From NCBI GenBank assembly GCA_029929735.1, contig JAKELP010000030.1, forward strand, positions 1,639,493 to 1,703,492: DNA of 64,000 nt. The letters run 5' to 3'. Each line of letters begins with the position of its first letter. Positions within the stretch are counted from its first letter, which is position 1. Below are positions 42,954-54,710 of this stretch, piece after piece. The translations under genes and the position numbers were made by a program. The notes under the pieces are model-generated. The model ran no database searches. It saw only the letters and a program-made list of their open reading frames with translations, and was not told the origin of the DNA. Source of the DNA: Mimosa pudica. Taxonomy: Eukaryota; Streptophyta; Magnoliopsida; Fabales; Fabaceae.

Positions 42954-44726
42954 TGAAATCCGTGGCTGTCACCCAAGAGGGGGGGGTGAATTGGGTGGAG
43001 AATAAAAGCTTAATAATTTTCCCTTTTTGAAATCTTTACTCCTTGTGCTTGATGAGAGTGACGATGGATCATCCCAAGCACAAGTGAGTATACAGTGGTG
43101 TGGTGCTTGGTGTGAGATTTAAATAAGCAGAATATGCACCAGCAAGTTTATCCTGGTTCGGTCACTCCTAGACCTACATCCAGTCCCCAGGCTCCACCTG
43201 AGATTTTCAATCCACTAACCTTCTTGTTTGAACCAGGCACAAGAAAGCCTTTACACTTTAGGTTTTACGAACACGGGTTCACCTAACAACCCACAGGTTT
43301 TACAACGGGTTCACCTGCAAACCTTACAACCACAAGTTTTGCGGGCTAACTTGCAACCTATGGAGATTTAGAAAACCTCTAAATGCTCCCCCTTACTATT
43401 GTAATATAACAATTCTGTTCTTCAAGCACAAGCTTAAGAACAGCCTCTATTAATTAGAGGATTTAATGATATGTTCACTCTATGAACTGATTTTGATAAT
43501 CACTTAAGTACAAATGACTCTCTCTAAGAGTAGATGATGTTACTCACTTAAGTACAATTGAATTACTCTCTAAGAATGTTGCAACTCTAGATCTGAGAGT
43601 AGAAGATGAGAGGAATGTAGAAGATAATACATCAGATAATATGCTCTATTCTTCCAACCATCTTCTGAATGTAGCTGTTCCCTTTTATACTTGGCTTCTT
43701 GGGCGGCAAGTTGAATATGAACGTTTGAATATAGCCGTTAATCCTATGTTACCGTTGAGAAGTACATCTTCATTAATGCTTAGCAGGGTTGACTTGCTTT
43801 ATCTCTGAAAAGTAGTCCTGACACCTCTGCTCTGACAATTGCATTCTGACTTCTGTGTATGTGACGTTTACTCTTGTACTCTTGCTGACGGATGATCATC
43901 ATTCATCCGCAAGGGGTAATCTTGCTCCGCAAGTGTTAATGCTCTGAGTCCCAATGCCAAGAGTCTTTCCATCCGGAAGCTCATTTGCATCCGGAAGTGT
44001 GACCAAGTTCTGCACATACTGGTTAGTCCAACATAGCAATATATAATCAAATATAGTAAGAGCTATACATGCTGTGGGAAGCTTGTTTGCTATGGGGAGT
44101 AGTCATACTTAGACTATGTTCTGACTTAGTGTATTATTTACTTTGAACGTTAGTCCTCTTAGTCTATGATGTATCCGGATGCACTTCTACATCCAGAAGT
44201 AAAACCACTGGATGAAGGATTTTGTTTACTATTACTCACTCTCGCTCAGTGTCCTTCAATCCAACAGTCAGCGCTAGTCACTATGCTATCGGATGCACTT
44301 TCACTTGACGAGGTAGACTCACTGACGCTTAGGGTTATATCTATTCTATCAGTCTGCGCCAGTCAAAATCTATCAGGAAGCAATTTCACTTGACGAGGCT
44401 GATTCACTGACGCTTAGGGTTATTCTATTTTATCAGGCTGCGTCAGTCAAAATCCAACAGGAAGCAATTTCACTTCCGGTTGAATCATAACTTAGTCTTA
44501 AGGTTTTGTGTACCTAATGCTCATGGACTAAGTTATTTCCCTAGTGAGTTACTCGCTGCCGCTGGGGGATAAATCATTCATCTGCATGCGCGAGTCCTAG
44601 TCTATCCGGAAGTAAATCCACATCCGGTTGCACTCATACTTGGGATCCTATGTTATCCTTTTGCTTTCTAAGTACTTGGCCTATTCCTTTATATTTTAGT
44701 CTTCATCAAAACTTAAGATTCTAACA
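42954..44726 (-). mobile_element. Solo LTR, Sire-type copia (1773 bp)
   Basis: In plus reading it runs from TGAAATCCGTGGCTGTCACC to AGATTCTAACA, flanked by GAAAG at 42949-42953 and 44727-44731. Minus orientation. TATA-like box near 43682-43689. About three 85-bp units in U3 (boundaries near 44301, 44386 and 44470). Its U5 matches the LTRs of the young element at 54320-63593. Confidence 0.95.
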
Positions 44727-44731
44727 GAAAG

Positions 44732-45403
44732 AAATGATATTTAGGCTCAAATTCTCACGGGTTATTGACATCCTAGAGTCAAATATCTAAACCAAATTCG
44801 TTGCCTATATACTAACATTCCAAGAAGATAGAAAATTCTTTTAAGTTCAAATCAAATCAACTTTGACAATGTTTGCAATTTTATTTTATTTTTTTGACAT
44901 TTTCTATATGCACAAAACCAAAAACAAAACTCAAAATCTCAAGGACAAGTCATGTAGAAACAATGATACTCACACCCCCACACTTGAATGTTACATTGTC
45001 CTCAATGTGAACAAGTAACATGAAAAGTAGTGGAAAATAAGAAAGCATCCATTAGCAAGTGTAGAAATGACAGATTCTTTCAAGTTCCAGATCAACCAGA
45101 AAATACAAGCATGTGAGAGGGAATTCATTTTCAAATATCAGTCAAGACCAATATCGACCAGAACCAGCACATATTTCCAGCAGCCATAGTCAGAAAAATA
45201 AAAGCAAAGTGAAGTAGAAGAATTCTCCCCTTGCTCTTCTTGAGTGGCACTCTTAGCTCATAATCCATTGCTACCAAACTGATCATCACTTGGGGCTACA
45301 AAAGTCCTACAAAACAAAAACAAAACAAAATATCAAATACTTGGGTTGCCTCCCAAGAAGCGCTAAGTTTATAGTCTTCAGCCAGACTTTATAAGAGAGG
45401 ATA
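44732..45403 (-). other. Gypsy internal region downstream of gag frame
   Basis: Non-coding in the minus orientation. A second PPT-like CAAGTGTGGGGGTGTGAG (plus-strand complement at 44971-44988) and CTTGAGGACAA-like sequence resemble the PPT region at 41879-41910, suggesting an internal duplication of that part. Confidence 0.55.
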
Positions 45404-46408
45404 CTAATCATAAGTATCAAAAACCACAATTATCTTGTCTTCATTTCTCTTGTTACAATAAGACTTCAATAAACATGAAAGTTCATGAAGACAAGTATGG
45501 ACCTCATCAATCACTAGTGGCTTTGCAATGCATAGGTTAATCAAAACAATAGGAGACTTTAACTTAATAATTTCACAATAACTATCCATGCCCCCTAAAT
45601 ACTTTGAAAAACCCATGAAATCTACATGACACTCATCAGTAAGTGTCAAAACATCCCTTGGAGGATCAAGGTTATAAGTTGATGGGAATCCCTCTCCATT
45701 CTCTTGTTCAAAACAAGCATTAGGCTCTAAAATCGAAACATCAACTAAAGACTCAATATTTCTCTTTCCATCATTGGTTCCTAACTCATCATCAACCCCA
45801 AAATCATCACAAGTCATTGGTAACAATTGCTCACCCTCTATGCTCAATTCCTCTCTTGAAATTTCATCTACCATTGAAGCCTCATTTGACATGTTAGAGA
45901 AAATTCCCCTTTGGATCAAAGCCTCAAGATTAGAAGAAATTTCACTCATTTGAAGTGCTAGCCTTTCAAGAGACAATGTGTTCTTTTCTTGCCTAGCTAA
46001 AAGTTTCTCATCATTATCTAGGAGAAGTTGAAGCATATCCTCTATTGTAGGCTTATCTCTAGGAATTGGGTAAGCTTCATCTACATGAAAATTGGGTGAT
46101 GACTCAAAGTGTGATGCACATGGAGATAGAGAACTATTAGGATTCCAAAACATTGACTCAACATGATTTTGCCTAAGGCTAAAAGTATTTTCATACACTT
46201 GAGCTTGAGCCCTACCAAAATCATCCTCCACAAAATACAAGGGATAGACAAAGGGGCATTGTTCATCAAAATGATTATTTCCACAATGATTGCAACTAAT
46301 GTACTCACTAGGAGTTTCATGAGCAAAAGAGTTTTGATAAGAATTAATATAATCATTTTGATGCTCAACTCCACCATTTGTCTCATATGCCCACCAATGA
46401 TAATCCAT
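45404..46408 (-). CDS. Gypsy gag-like protein (334 aa)
   Basis: The only sizeable frame of the gypsy element, starting about 215 bp inside its PBS. Near residue 40 it has CNHCGNNHFDEQCP, a C-x2-C-x4-H-x4-C zinc knuckle like those of plant gypsy gag proteins. The middle (about 110-170) is rich in Leu, Gln and Glu (MLQLLLDNDEKLLARQEKN), possibly a coiled coil. The C-terminal part (VLINLCIAKPLVIDEVHTCLHELSCLL) resembles the fragment seen after gag in many non-autonomous plant gypsy elements, but I cannot name a domain. A capsid N-terminal half is absent, so it is probably a shortened gag. Function as a packaging protein is inferred only. Confidence 0.7.
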   Translation of the reverse strand: MDYHWWAYETNGGVEHQNDYINSYQNSFAHETPSEYISCNHCGNNHFDEQCPFVYPLYFVEDDFGRAQAQVYENTFSLRQNHVESMFWNPNSSLSPCASHFESSPNFHVDEAYPIPRDKPTIEDMLQLLLDNDEKLLARQEKNTLSLERLALQMSEISSNLEALIQRGIFSNMSNEASMVDEISREELSIEGEQLLPMTCDDFGVDDELGTNDGKRNIESLVDVSILEPNACFEQENGEGFPSTYNLDPPRDVLTLTDECHVDFMGFSKYLGGMDSYCEIIKLKSPIVLINLCIAKPLVIDEVHTCLHELSCLLKSYCNKRNEDKIIVVFDTYD

Positions 46409-46620
46409 GACAATATTTCAAATCAACACTAAGACACAAAACAACAAAAACAAACCAAAAAATCACACACTAAAACAAAGTAACTCAAATAATGTTATCT
46501 CTAACTAGACAATGTAGTAGAAACAACAAAATCAAAGTTACAAAAAATAAGAAAGAAAAGTCCCAAAGATAATTAAGCTCACAATATACTTAATGAACTC
46601 TTAAGTGACTTAAGACTTAG

Positions 46621-46638
46621 TCCCCGGCGGCGGAGCCA
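46621..46638 (-). promoter_or_regulatory. Primer-binding site of gypsy element
   Basis: Minus strand TGGCTCCGCCGCCGGGGA, close to the TGGCGCC...GCCGGGGA site, complementary to Asp-tRNA, used by plant gypsy elements of the Athila/Tat type. It lies 6 bases inside the 5' LTR. Confidence 0.85.
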
Positions 46639-46644
46639 TAAACT

Positions 46645-48128
46645 TGTTCGCAAAATTGCTTACCGCAAGAGCACGGGTCAAGTTTAATAGTATAGTGAAA
46701 AGTAAGAGTGTCGTTCCAACAGAGACTATGTTTAAGCAAGTTCAATGAATAAATTATGATCAAGATTAGCTTTGGGTAAAAATTAAGTGATATGATTGCA
46801 AGATAAGAAAATATATTTTAAAATTTAAGAAAAACAAATGGGGAAAGTCCTAGATTTATTTATCCACTTTGTACTTCATGATGCTCTATTAACCCTCCTC
46901 TAATGTCAATTAATGAATGCTAAGTTGATGCTTAAAGTCTTAAGTATTTGAATAACTCTTCCGAGCTTACTCAAACCTTAGCTAACATTAACATGCATAT
47001 TTCCATACTACATATTATGACAACTAGCTTTATAGTCAACCACTTCAATTTTGCAAAACTTGGTTAGATCATATCTCTATCTCACTAACAAACTCTCCAT
47101 TCCTCCTTGGAATTTCACGACAAGCTCGAATCTAACTTAGTTCTTTGTTTAGCTATACTCTTCCAAGCTACAACTAAACAAACAAGCTAAGTGTTGCGCA
47201 CCACTTAGTAAAAGTAAAGCTCAAGCTAGATTCACAACTATCATAAACATTAATTAACAAGAGAGAAAAATTTTCAAGTATCAATCCATACAAAACTTCA
47301 AAATAAACCTAGAATATGAAAATTAGCTACACATACTAGAACTACAAATTATCCAAATAGCACCAAGATCCATAAATTAACAAGAGAAATTTAAGAGGAA
47401 TGAGAGGGCAAGAGAGTAAACCACCAAGGGATTTTGAACACCCAAAGCATTGCTCTACTCCAAGTGAAGATGAGCCTTTGTTTGCTCTATTTGCTCTCTG
47501 CCTCCAGCTCACAGCCCACACCCAAAAATCAGATTGAATATGTGCCTCGCAGTGCGCCTCCTCCTCCTCTTGAAGAAGCCGAATTTTTTTTTCTGATGTG
47601 TGGCTCTCTTCAGACCCTTGTGGCGCTGCCCCTGGGCTTCTTTTTGTTTCTTCTTTTATATTCCTCCCCCTGTAACCCTTGTTTCAGATTCATAGCCAAA
47701 CGGGTCCCTCTCTTGTCAAATGAGTCTCCTCTCTCTCTTTCTTTCCTTCTTCGCAGCCCATGATGTGAAAAAGGCCCAAAATGAATTCCTTGCTTGCTTT
47801 TCTTCATATGTCCCCACCATGCATTATTCAATGTTGCTTTAAATCAGTTTAGACTCATATGTGGCTGCACATGAAGAAATGATTAAAATATAAATGACAC
47901 TTTAATTAAAGATGATAACATTAGTACCCATAATACCCAAGCAGTTTTGAAGATCTTGATTTAGATTGAATATATATAATCTTTTTTGTAAATCTCTAGA
48001 TCATACTACAAAGTGGTATCTTACTAAAGTATCAAAGAAATTCATTTACTTTATTTTATTTTCTTTAAAAATGACTCCCTAATATACCAAAATATATATC
48101 AAATATAGTCAAAAATAGGGAGTCATCA
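46645..48128 (-). repeat. 5' LTR of gypsy element (1484 bp)
   Basis: Same length as 40395-41878 and about 99% identical by eye. Followed by GTTTC and the Helitron sequence. Confidence 0.93.
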
Positions 48129-48133
48129 GTTTC

Positions 48134-49480
48134 GCCAAAGCAGTACACAAAGAAGAATCCACCCTGTTTACTCGTTATAGCTTGTAGAATTGCTGAGTAA
48201 GCTTTCATCTAGCCTGAGTTCAGAGATTGTTGCATAGTTACAGATTCAGTAGCCAACATCTTCCTGTCATAATTAAGTTCTTGTAAGATTAGATGGTTGG
48301 ATATATCAAAGGCTTCCACATCAGCAGGAACAAGCATTTGATTAAAGTCATGCAATGTCTTGCCATTCAATTGCAGCAACCTATTTTCTCAATAAGGGCT
48401 TCATGTTCCTTCTAACTTGGTGTGATTTGAATGCCTAAATCAAAACATGATTACAAAATAATTTTATGATGTTAATCAATTAAAAATGTTAAATGCATGA
48501 GTTTCGAGCAAAGTAAACGTTATAGGGACGATTGTATAACTTGACAAGCTTTGCTCCTCTCGTGGTATGTAAAGCATGTCCTCAAAAAGTAAAGTAGAAG
48601 TTGCTTCCCAGACCACATTTGGTCTATGCAAACACCCAGAATCATCATAGACACAAATAACTTATGCAATTGAAAACCACATGCCCAGATTGCAGCCTTT
48701 TTCAATGCAGAAATATATTTTTCGATCATCATCCAACAATCCTCTTTTAAAGCACGCAACTTTGAATGTAGGCTGTACAACGCCATCAAATGTTTTAATA
48801 TCATCAAAATATTTTGGTCCACCAACATGTGTCAATAAAATTCTAAGATAATACAATTCACCAGCAATTGGTGAAACATGACTCATTCGACCAACTGCGA
48901 ATCCCTTCGCTCTCTTCTTCCACTCACACTTACTTTTCTGATAAACATACTTGTTTGGAAATTCAGAGTAAGTTATTAGCTTGCAAGCATCTATGTCATT
49001 TGCATTGATTTTCATCCAGTTCACACACCCTAGGGTTGTTCAACAAATCAGACATGTCTTGGTTGCTTGAGTAGACGATATACTGTTGCTTTGGAAGGTG
49101 GAAACTTAGTCTTTCAACTGATGAATATCTATGATGTATTGAGAACACGAAAACATACCAAGAAGCTTTACAAGACGACACATATCGGCAATTTAAATAT
49201 TGTTGGACCTCATCACAGGAACCATCACTGGCTACGTCTTTACTATTATCACATAAACCAACAACAACTCGATCACCAGCTTTGCTAATATATTTGAACA
49301 GATACTTGATCGCTCTGGACTTATTACACTTTTCTACATTGATGTGAGCATTGAACATCTTCTGTAAACTGAGCATTGTCAAAGATCACAGTCTCTAACT
49401 TCCTAGAGTTTTCAAAAAGTGATACAAAAACCTATTTGCCATGAGACATTCAAGTCGGTTTTTTTAAGAATAAGCGCTGC
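48134..49480 (-). pseudogene. Helitron Rep-helicase, N-terminal part
   Basis: Minus strand, in order: INVEKCNKSRAIKYLFKYI and QYLNCRYVSSCKASW with VERLSFHLPKQQ (49330-49060), then YSEFPNKYVYQK, GFAVGRMSHVSP and GELYYLRILLTHVGGPKYFDD (48990-48800), then RPNVVWEA (near 48610), LLQLNGKTLHDFN (near 48370) and the start of the helicase up to FGE (48134). This is the standard region between the Rep and helicase parts of plant Helitron proteins. The HUH nuclease motifs should lie further upstream and are missing. Frameshifts and stops are frequent. It continues at 40389. Confidence 0.92.
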
Positions 49481-50966
49481 CTTACAGTGAATTTTTTTTT
49501 TTGTAGTGTTTAAACCCTTTTCTGTGGCTGATTCGCCATCCTGCTCAAGCTTACGGATAATTCTATGTATTGTAATTCGTTTTTTAAAAAAATTGTAATG
49601 ACTTTTTATTATTAATGAAATTGTCTTTTTTGGTTAACAAAAAAAGTGAAATAATCTTTTACTCAAAATGTTACATATAATTATAGCATCTCGATTGATG
49701 GTATATGTTCTCTAATAAGCACGTTACAATATATGGTCTTGTTTTTAAGCTAAAAATAAGCATCCTTTATTTTTATTCACTGATTTTAATTTTTCAATGA
49801 TACTAACTTTCTGCTTGGATAAAAAAAAAATTTTCAAAGTGAAGTCAGCCACAAGCTTAAATAATTCTTATACGAAGACTTCAGATACATTCATCTTCTT
49901 AAACAATTGAAGTTAACAATATACTCAAATTTAAATGCAAATTTAGAGGCTGAATTCAAGGACTTCAATTTCATTGGGAATGCAATAGTTAGGCCTCGAA
50001 TGTTCGTGGCGTTGTGTTTGTCTCTCTCTTCTTTTTTTTTGCCATGGAGTGGCGTTGTATCTCAAATCGCGTGAACTGTTTTTTTTTTTTTTTGTTTTAA
50101 AAAATGGGAAATGGCCTGAACTTTGAATATAGTAAACATTGTGAAAGTATAAATATTGATTAAAATATTTAAGCTAAAATTTTTATATCTATTATATTGA
50201 ATCATTAAATTATAATAATCAACTTAATTCTAGTCTCCCTTGATGAGGGTATCGGGAAAGAGAATATATTAGGTAGCTTACATATATTTTATGCAGAGAG
50301 ACGACAAATAAGCTTATCGCTTAGCCAAACGGGCACTTTAAGAACCGATTGTTAAACAAATTTTATTTTTGAGAGAAATTAATTAATAAGAACTATAGTA
50401 TTTTGTTTTTAGATAAAAAATATAATCCCTCAAGAATTAAATATAACACATATTTACCTAATTGATGTCAAGTGAATAGTTTAAGAAAAATTGAGATAAG
50501 TTATAAGCAGACCATATATTTAGAATTTAGATGAACTCTACGAAGGAATCATGTATTAAAGACTACAAGGAATACTTTTCATTTTAATAATTAACTCAGT
50601 GGATGATAAATTCATAAAATATACATAATAATTATTTTTAAATGTGAAAAATTTCCCATTTTTTAGAGAGAGAGACTTTATTTGTCCTATATATATAATA
50701 TCATTAATTTTTATATAAATTTAGCCAGTGTAGTCTTTCAAAAAGGGATAATCCGAACAAAATCTTTTCTTTCATATATAAAGAGGGAGGGAGTATTACA
50801 TATGGGTAAATGTATAAAGTCCTGAAATTGTTAAGGCATAATGATTTAGGTTTAAGGTTTTAATTTCCGTTTCCTATTTTAATTATCTTAGATGTTATTT
50901 ATACATTTTACTAGATGAACATCGAGAAAATTGTGGTTTGTTATATACTACTCTAGTTATAATTTA

Positions 50967-51248
50967 GGGCAATGACCCTATTTGGCCCTTCAAATAACTA
51001 CCATGGACTACTGGACACTTTAAATTAACATCAGATACAATTTCACCCTTAAAGTAACCAAAGTAGTCTAATTTTTCCCTGACAAGATAGACCCACCAAT
51101 AGATGTCATCCACTTGTCAGCATTACATTCGTCAAAGGGTATAATTGGATTATTTTTGTTACTTTAAGGGTGAAATTTTTCCTTGTATTGATTTGGGATG
51201 CTCAGTAGTTTAGGGTGGTTATTTGAAGAGTAAAATAGGTCATTACTC
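50967..51248. mobile_element. Mutator-type MITE (282 bp)
   Basis: The left end GGGCAATGACCCTATTTGGC and right end AATAGGTCATTACTC are inverted copies. Inner arms match the complete MITE at 26095-26473 in layout (ACTACTGGACACTTTAAATT; TTACTTTAAGGGTGAAATT). Flanks TATAATTTA and TTATATTTA are similar but not identical, so the 9-bp duplication is eroded. Confidence 0.8.
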
Positions 51249-52134
51249 TTATATTTATAGTGTAGAGAGAAGATTTAATTTCTCTTGGTTTCTATTAATA
51301 CAAAATTATAAAACTTCCTATGTGAATGTATAATTGTAATATTTCCTTATTATTATGTATGACCTTGTTATTATATAATATATTACGTTGTTAAATCTTA
51401 ATATATTTATAATGAAATTAAAGGTTTTTAGTTTTTAGTATAGCATATGATCAAAGTGACTTATAAATAAAGTAAGAGAAGTATTTCTTAATATTAGTAT
51501 CGTCCAAGCTAAAAAGGAAAAAAACTTAATCTTCTTTACTTATTATATCAGGTACTTCAAACACATATGATCACGTGTCCTATTTGTTTCATTTAGATTT
51601 AGAGTCAAATAATAATATTTCATGTTATGAAAAAAATATAATATTTCATAAATAAAACACATTACAATGTTTGATTGAAAAATTAAATATAATAGGCATG
51701 CACACATATACAATATACTTGACTACTGAATTATTGTCCCATAAAAAATTATTTTATATAAAAATATGGCATTTGTAAGGATGTAGATAGCTATTACTGC
51801 AAATAATCGTAATTCTGAACTTAATATGAAACATTGAGTTTTCAAGAATTTCTTATAAAAAAATATATAAGAACATAATAGTATTACTATTTTCTAAATG
51901 CCACGCAACTTGCAAACTTCCTATATATTATACTAACTCAATGTTTATTGATTTTCAAATTTCTTATGATTTTGGTGTGTGTACGAAACGTTACCCTCTG
52001 TCGAATGTAATGTTGACATGTGGACGAAACGTGTCAATAAACATTATAGTTAATGGACCAATAATAAAATTGACCAAATTAAAGTGTAAGAATCAAAACC
52101 ACTAAATAAAAGTTTAAGGATCAAAACCAAAATT

Positions 52135-52457
52135 AACAAATGAAGTCTTCCCAATTGGTAAAAGGACATTTGAGGTTGCTAAATTGTAGAAAGAACAAGT
52201 TGGGTCATAGGCACCTAATACACATTAATAAATTTGGGCAAATGACTCAAATACCTTAAAAACGCACACTTATCCCACCCTCACAAAACACACCATTCGA
52301 TTCCCACCCTACCCTCTCTAATCTCAATTTGTTAAGGGCAATTGAGTCTTTTCTCACAAATTTGCTATTGTGCATTAGGTGTTTATGACTCAACTTGTCC
52401 TTTTTACAATTTAGCAACCTCAATTGTCCTTTTACCAATTTGGAAGACTTTATTTGT
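52135..52457. mobile_element. Inverted-repeat MITE-like element
   Basis: The left arm (about 52135-52258) and right arm (about 52332-52457) are inverted copies of roughly 125 bp sharing AAGTCTTCCCAATTGGTAAA/TTTACCAATTTGGAAGACTT and TGAGGTTGCTAAATTG/CAATTTAGCAACCTCA. A 73-bp C-rich centre separates them. No coding sequence; the target duplication was not determined. Confidence 0.8.
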
Positions 52458-53714
52458 CTTTTCCCCAAATAAGTTCAGATAGAAAAAGTTATATTAAACA
52501 CATAAAATATTACATGTTAATGGGCCTGTCAACATGAGAACATTATATTGACGACCCTTTTCCCTAAGTTGGATGCTTGTGTTTGGTTTCAACAAGAACA
52601 CTTACTTCAATTTTCCCAATCCCAAACAATTTTATTGGGATTTTAATCATCTTTAAATTGCTTGATTAACATATTTGATCTCTTAGGAGACATACTTGAA
52701 ATTGTTGCATCTTCTGTCTCTTTTTAGGTACGGAACCCCAGGACTATAGCACATTAGGTAAATAAACAATTCGCTTAAGTGCAACAAACCATACACATAA
52801 AAATCACATATTTAATATCCAAGATTTATTACATAAACGATTTCATCAATCTATGATCTTGTAGTTAGTTAGAAACAAGTTTAAAAAAAAAAATTTATTA
52901 CGAAATCCTCACGAAACATAAGTCGATTTTTGTCATCAAGTGTTCAACTAATAATATTATGGCCTTTTTACTTGGTAAAAAAACAACAATTCAACAAAGA
53001 TTACTATAATTTTAGTCAAATATATACTCAAAGTTAATCAGGTCAAGATGAACTTTGTAATATATGAAAATTTTCATTATATCAACTCATTTTTTATCTA
53101 TATACCCCTTCACAGTATCTGAAATTCGTATTATTTTAATTAAAAAAGTGAAATCATTTTGTAAGCCAAAACTGTGCAAGTTACTTCGAACACCATGGCC
53201 TTTTCCATTATTAAATCTCAATCAAAAGGCTTTTGTCTACGGAAATTGGCTTTTAATTAAATACAAATATTTAATAAAAAAGATAAAGTCAAACTAGATA
53301 AATGGATGGCTAAAACATAGTTTTGGTCCATTACTTTTGCATACTTATGTTTGAAGTGCACTTTTAGTTCTTTTTGCTTTGTAAGTTGAATTACTTAATG
53401 GAAAATGTTGGCTCACGAAATTTAAATGTTAATGATGCTTTTATAGATATATACTAACAAATTATGTTTAAATTTTAATTACTATTTAATATAATCATTC
53501 TTATATTTTAAAACTTTGGTCATTCTTTTAATATTTAATTATAAAAGCACACTTTAGATTTGCTAAGTAGCATTTACAGTTGAATAAAACTAACATTGTT
53601 AGGGAAAAAGGAAAAATGTATACACTACATGGAAATATGGTGATAGTCTTGCCCTACTTGTCACACATGGGGAAAATGCGACAAGATGTATACTTTGTTG
53701 GTTTTTTTTTATAA

Positions 53715-54062
53715 AAGTAACTTTTAGTCCTTGCATTTTGAAATTGCTGGTTTTGGTTCTTAAAATTTCGATCAATTTTGGTTATGGTCGCTGAAGTTTA
53801 AAATCGATGGTTTTAGTACTTTAACTTTCCATCAATTTTGGTTTTGGCCCCTGATCAGTTTCGAAGTTAACGTAGGAATCAAAACAAAAATTGACTGATA
53901 GTTTATGTACCTTTCCAAAACTAATAAAAAATTCAAGGACTAGAACCATCAATTTCAAAATCCTAAGATCAAAACAAAAATTGACTGAAAATTTGAGGAC
54001 AAAACAATCGATTTGAAAGTTCAGGGACCAAAAAACTGATAGAAAGTTAAGGGAAAAAGGTT
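53715..54062. mobile_element. Foldback element with internal tandem units
   Basis: Both halves consist of about three units around GGTTTTGGTCCTTAAAATTT / CCATCAATTTCAAAATCC, the right half inverted relative to the left, with the centre near 53850. The arms diverge, so it is older than the other MITEs. No target duplication identified. Confidence 0.6.
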
Positions 54063-54710
54063 ATATTTTACCCAAGATTAAATTATACTTTAGCATGTAT
54101 CCATTTATTCACTTTGACATTGTCTTTTAATTTTCGAAGTGCGACCAACACCTTAACGTATTTTATAATTGTAGAATTTTTATTTGATTAATAACAAGTT
54201 TACACTAAACAATTTTTATTTATGTTTGGTACAATTTGCATAATTGTTATATATTAAATCATTGCCTTAACCTATTTTTCTGTCAAATATTTAACCAATA
54301 GATTGTTACTGCATGTTATTGTTAGAATCTTAAGTTTTGATGGTGACTAAGGTATGATATGGTCTAGTACTTAAAAGAACATAATTAACACTTAGGAAGG
54401 ATTAGATGACATGGTTAGAATCCTGAGTTAGATCACTTGCGAATGCAAGATCATTTCCGGTAATATTAGCACTAGAGCTCGCGGATGGAGTACACATCCC
54501 ATAGGACGCAAACGGAAGCAAGTGAGACACTTGGTTAGAATCCTGAGTTAGATCACTTGAGAATGCAAGATCACTTCCGGATAGATTAGGACTTGCGCAC
54601 GCGGATGAATGCTTTCATCCCCCAGCGTCAGCAAGTAAATCACTGGGGAAATAACTTAGTCCATGAGAATTAGTACACAACCTTAAGACTAAGCTATGTT
54701 TCAATCGGAA

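Larger units (their letters stand above)
40395..48128 (-). mobile_element. Non-autonomous Ty3/gypsy element, Athila-like PBS
   Basis: Two 1484-bp LTRs (40395-41878 and 46645-48128; TGTTCGCAAAATTGC...GGGAGTCATCA) with GTTTC at 40390-40394 and 48129-48133. On the minus strand the PBS at 46621-46638 matches the Asp-tRNA-type site of gypsy Athila/Tat elements and the PPT abuts 41878. LTRs differ at roughly 15 positions by eye (about 1%). Without the nested solo LTR (42954-44726) the interior is about 3 kb and carries one gag-like frame but no protease, RT or integrase, so it needs help in trans. Confidence 0.93.
49481..54314. other. AT-rich spacer without recognisable genes
   Basis: No long open frame. 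Contains poly-T runs (49490, 50033, 50081), a Mutator-type MITE (50967-51248) and two inverted-repeat elements (52135-52457, 53715-54062). GAGGGAGGGAGTA at 50784-50796 looks like one end of a Stowaway-type MITE, but no matching start was found. The 70-aa and 77-aa frames (52256-52468, 53064-53297) are not recognisable. Confidence 0.6.

Noticed and set aside
45404..46408. The 334-aa frame as a host zinc-finger gene
   Set aside because: It lies between a gypsy PBS and PPT in element orientation, so a gag-like protein is the simpler reading.
48520..48828. 102-aa minus-strand frame as a separate gene
   Set aside because: It overlaps Helitron coding in another frame; the conserved blocks (HVGGPKYFDD, RPNVVW) are in different frames.
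50784..50796. Stowaway MITE end (GAGGGAGGGAGTA)
   Set aside because: No matching opposite end or TA duplication was found, so only a motif can be noted.
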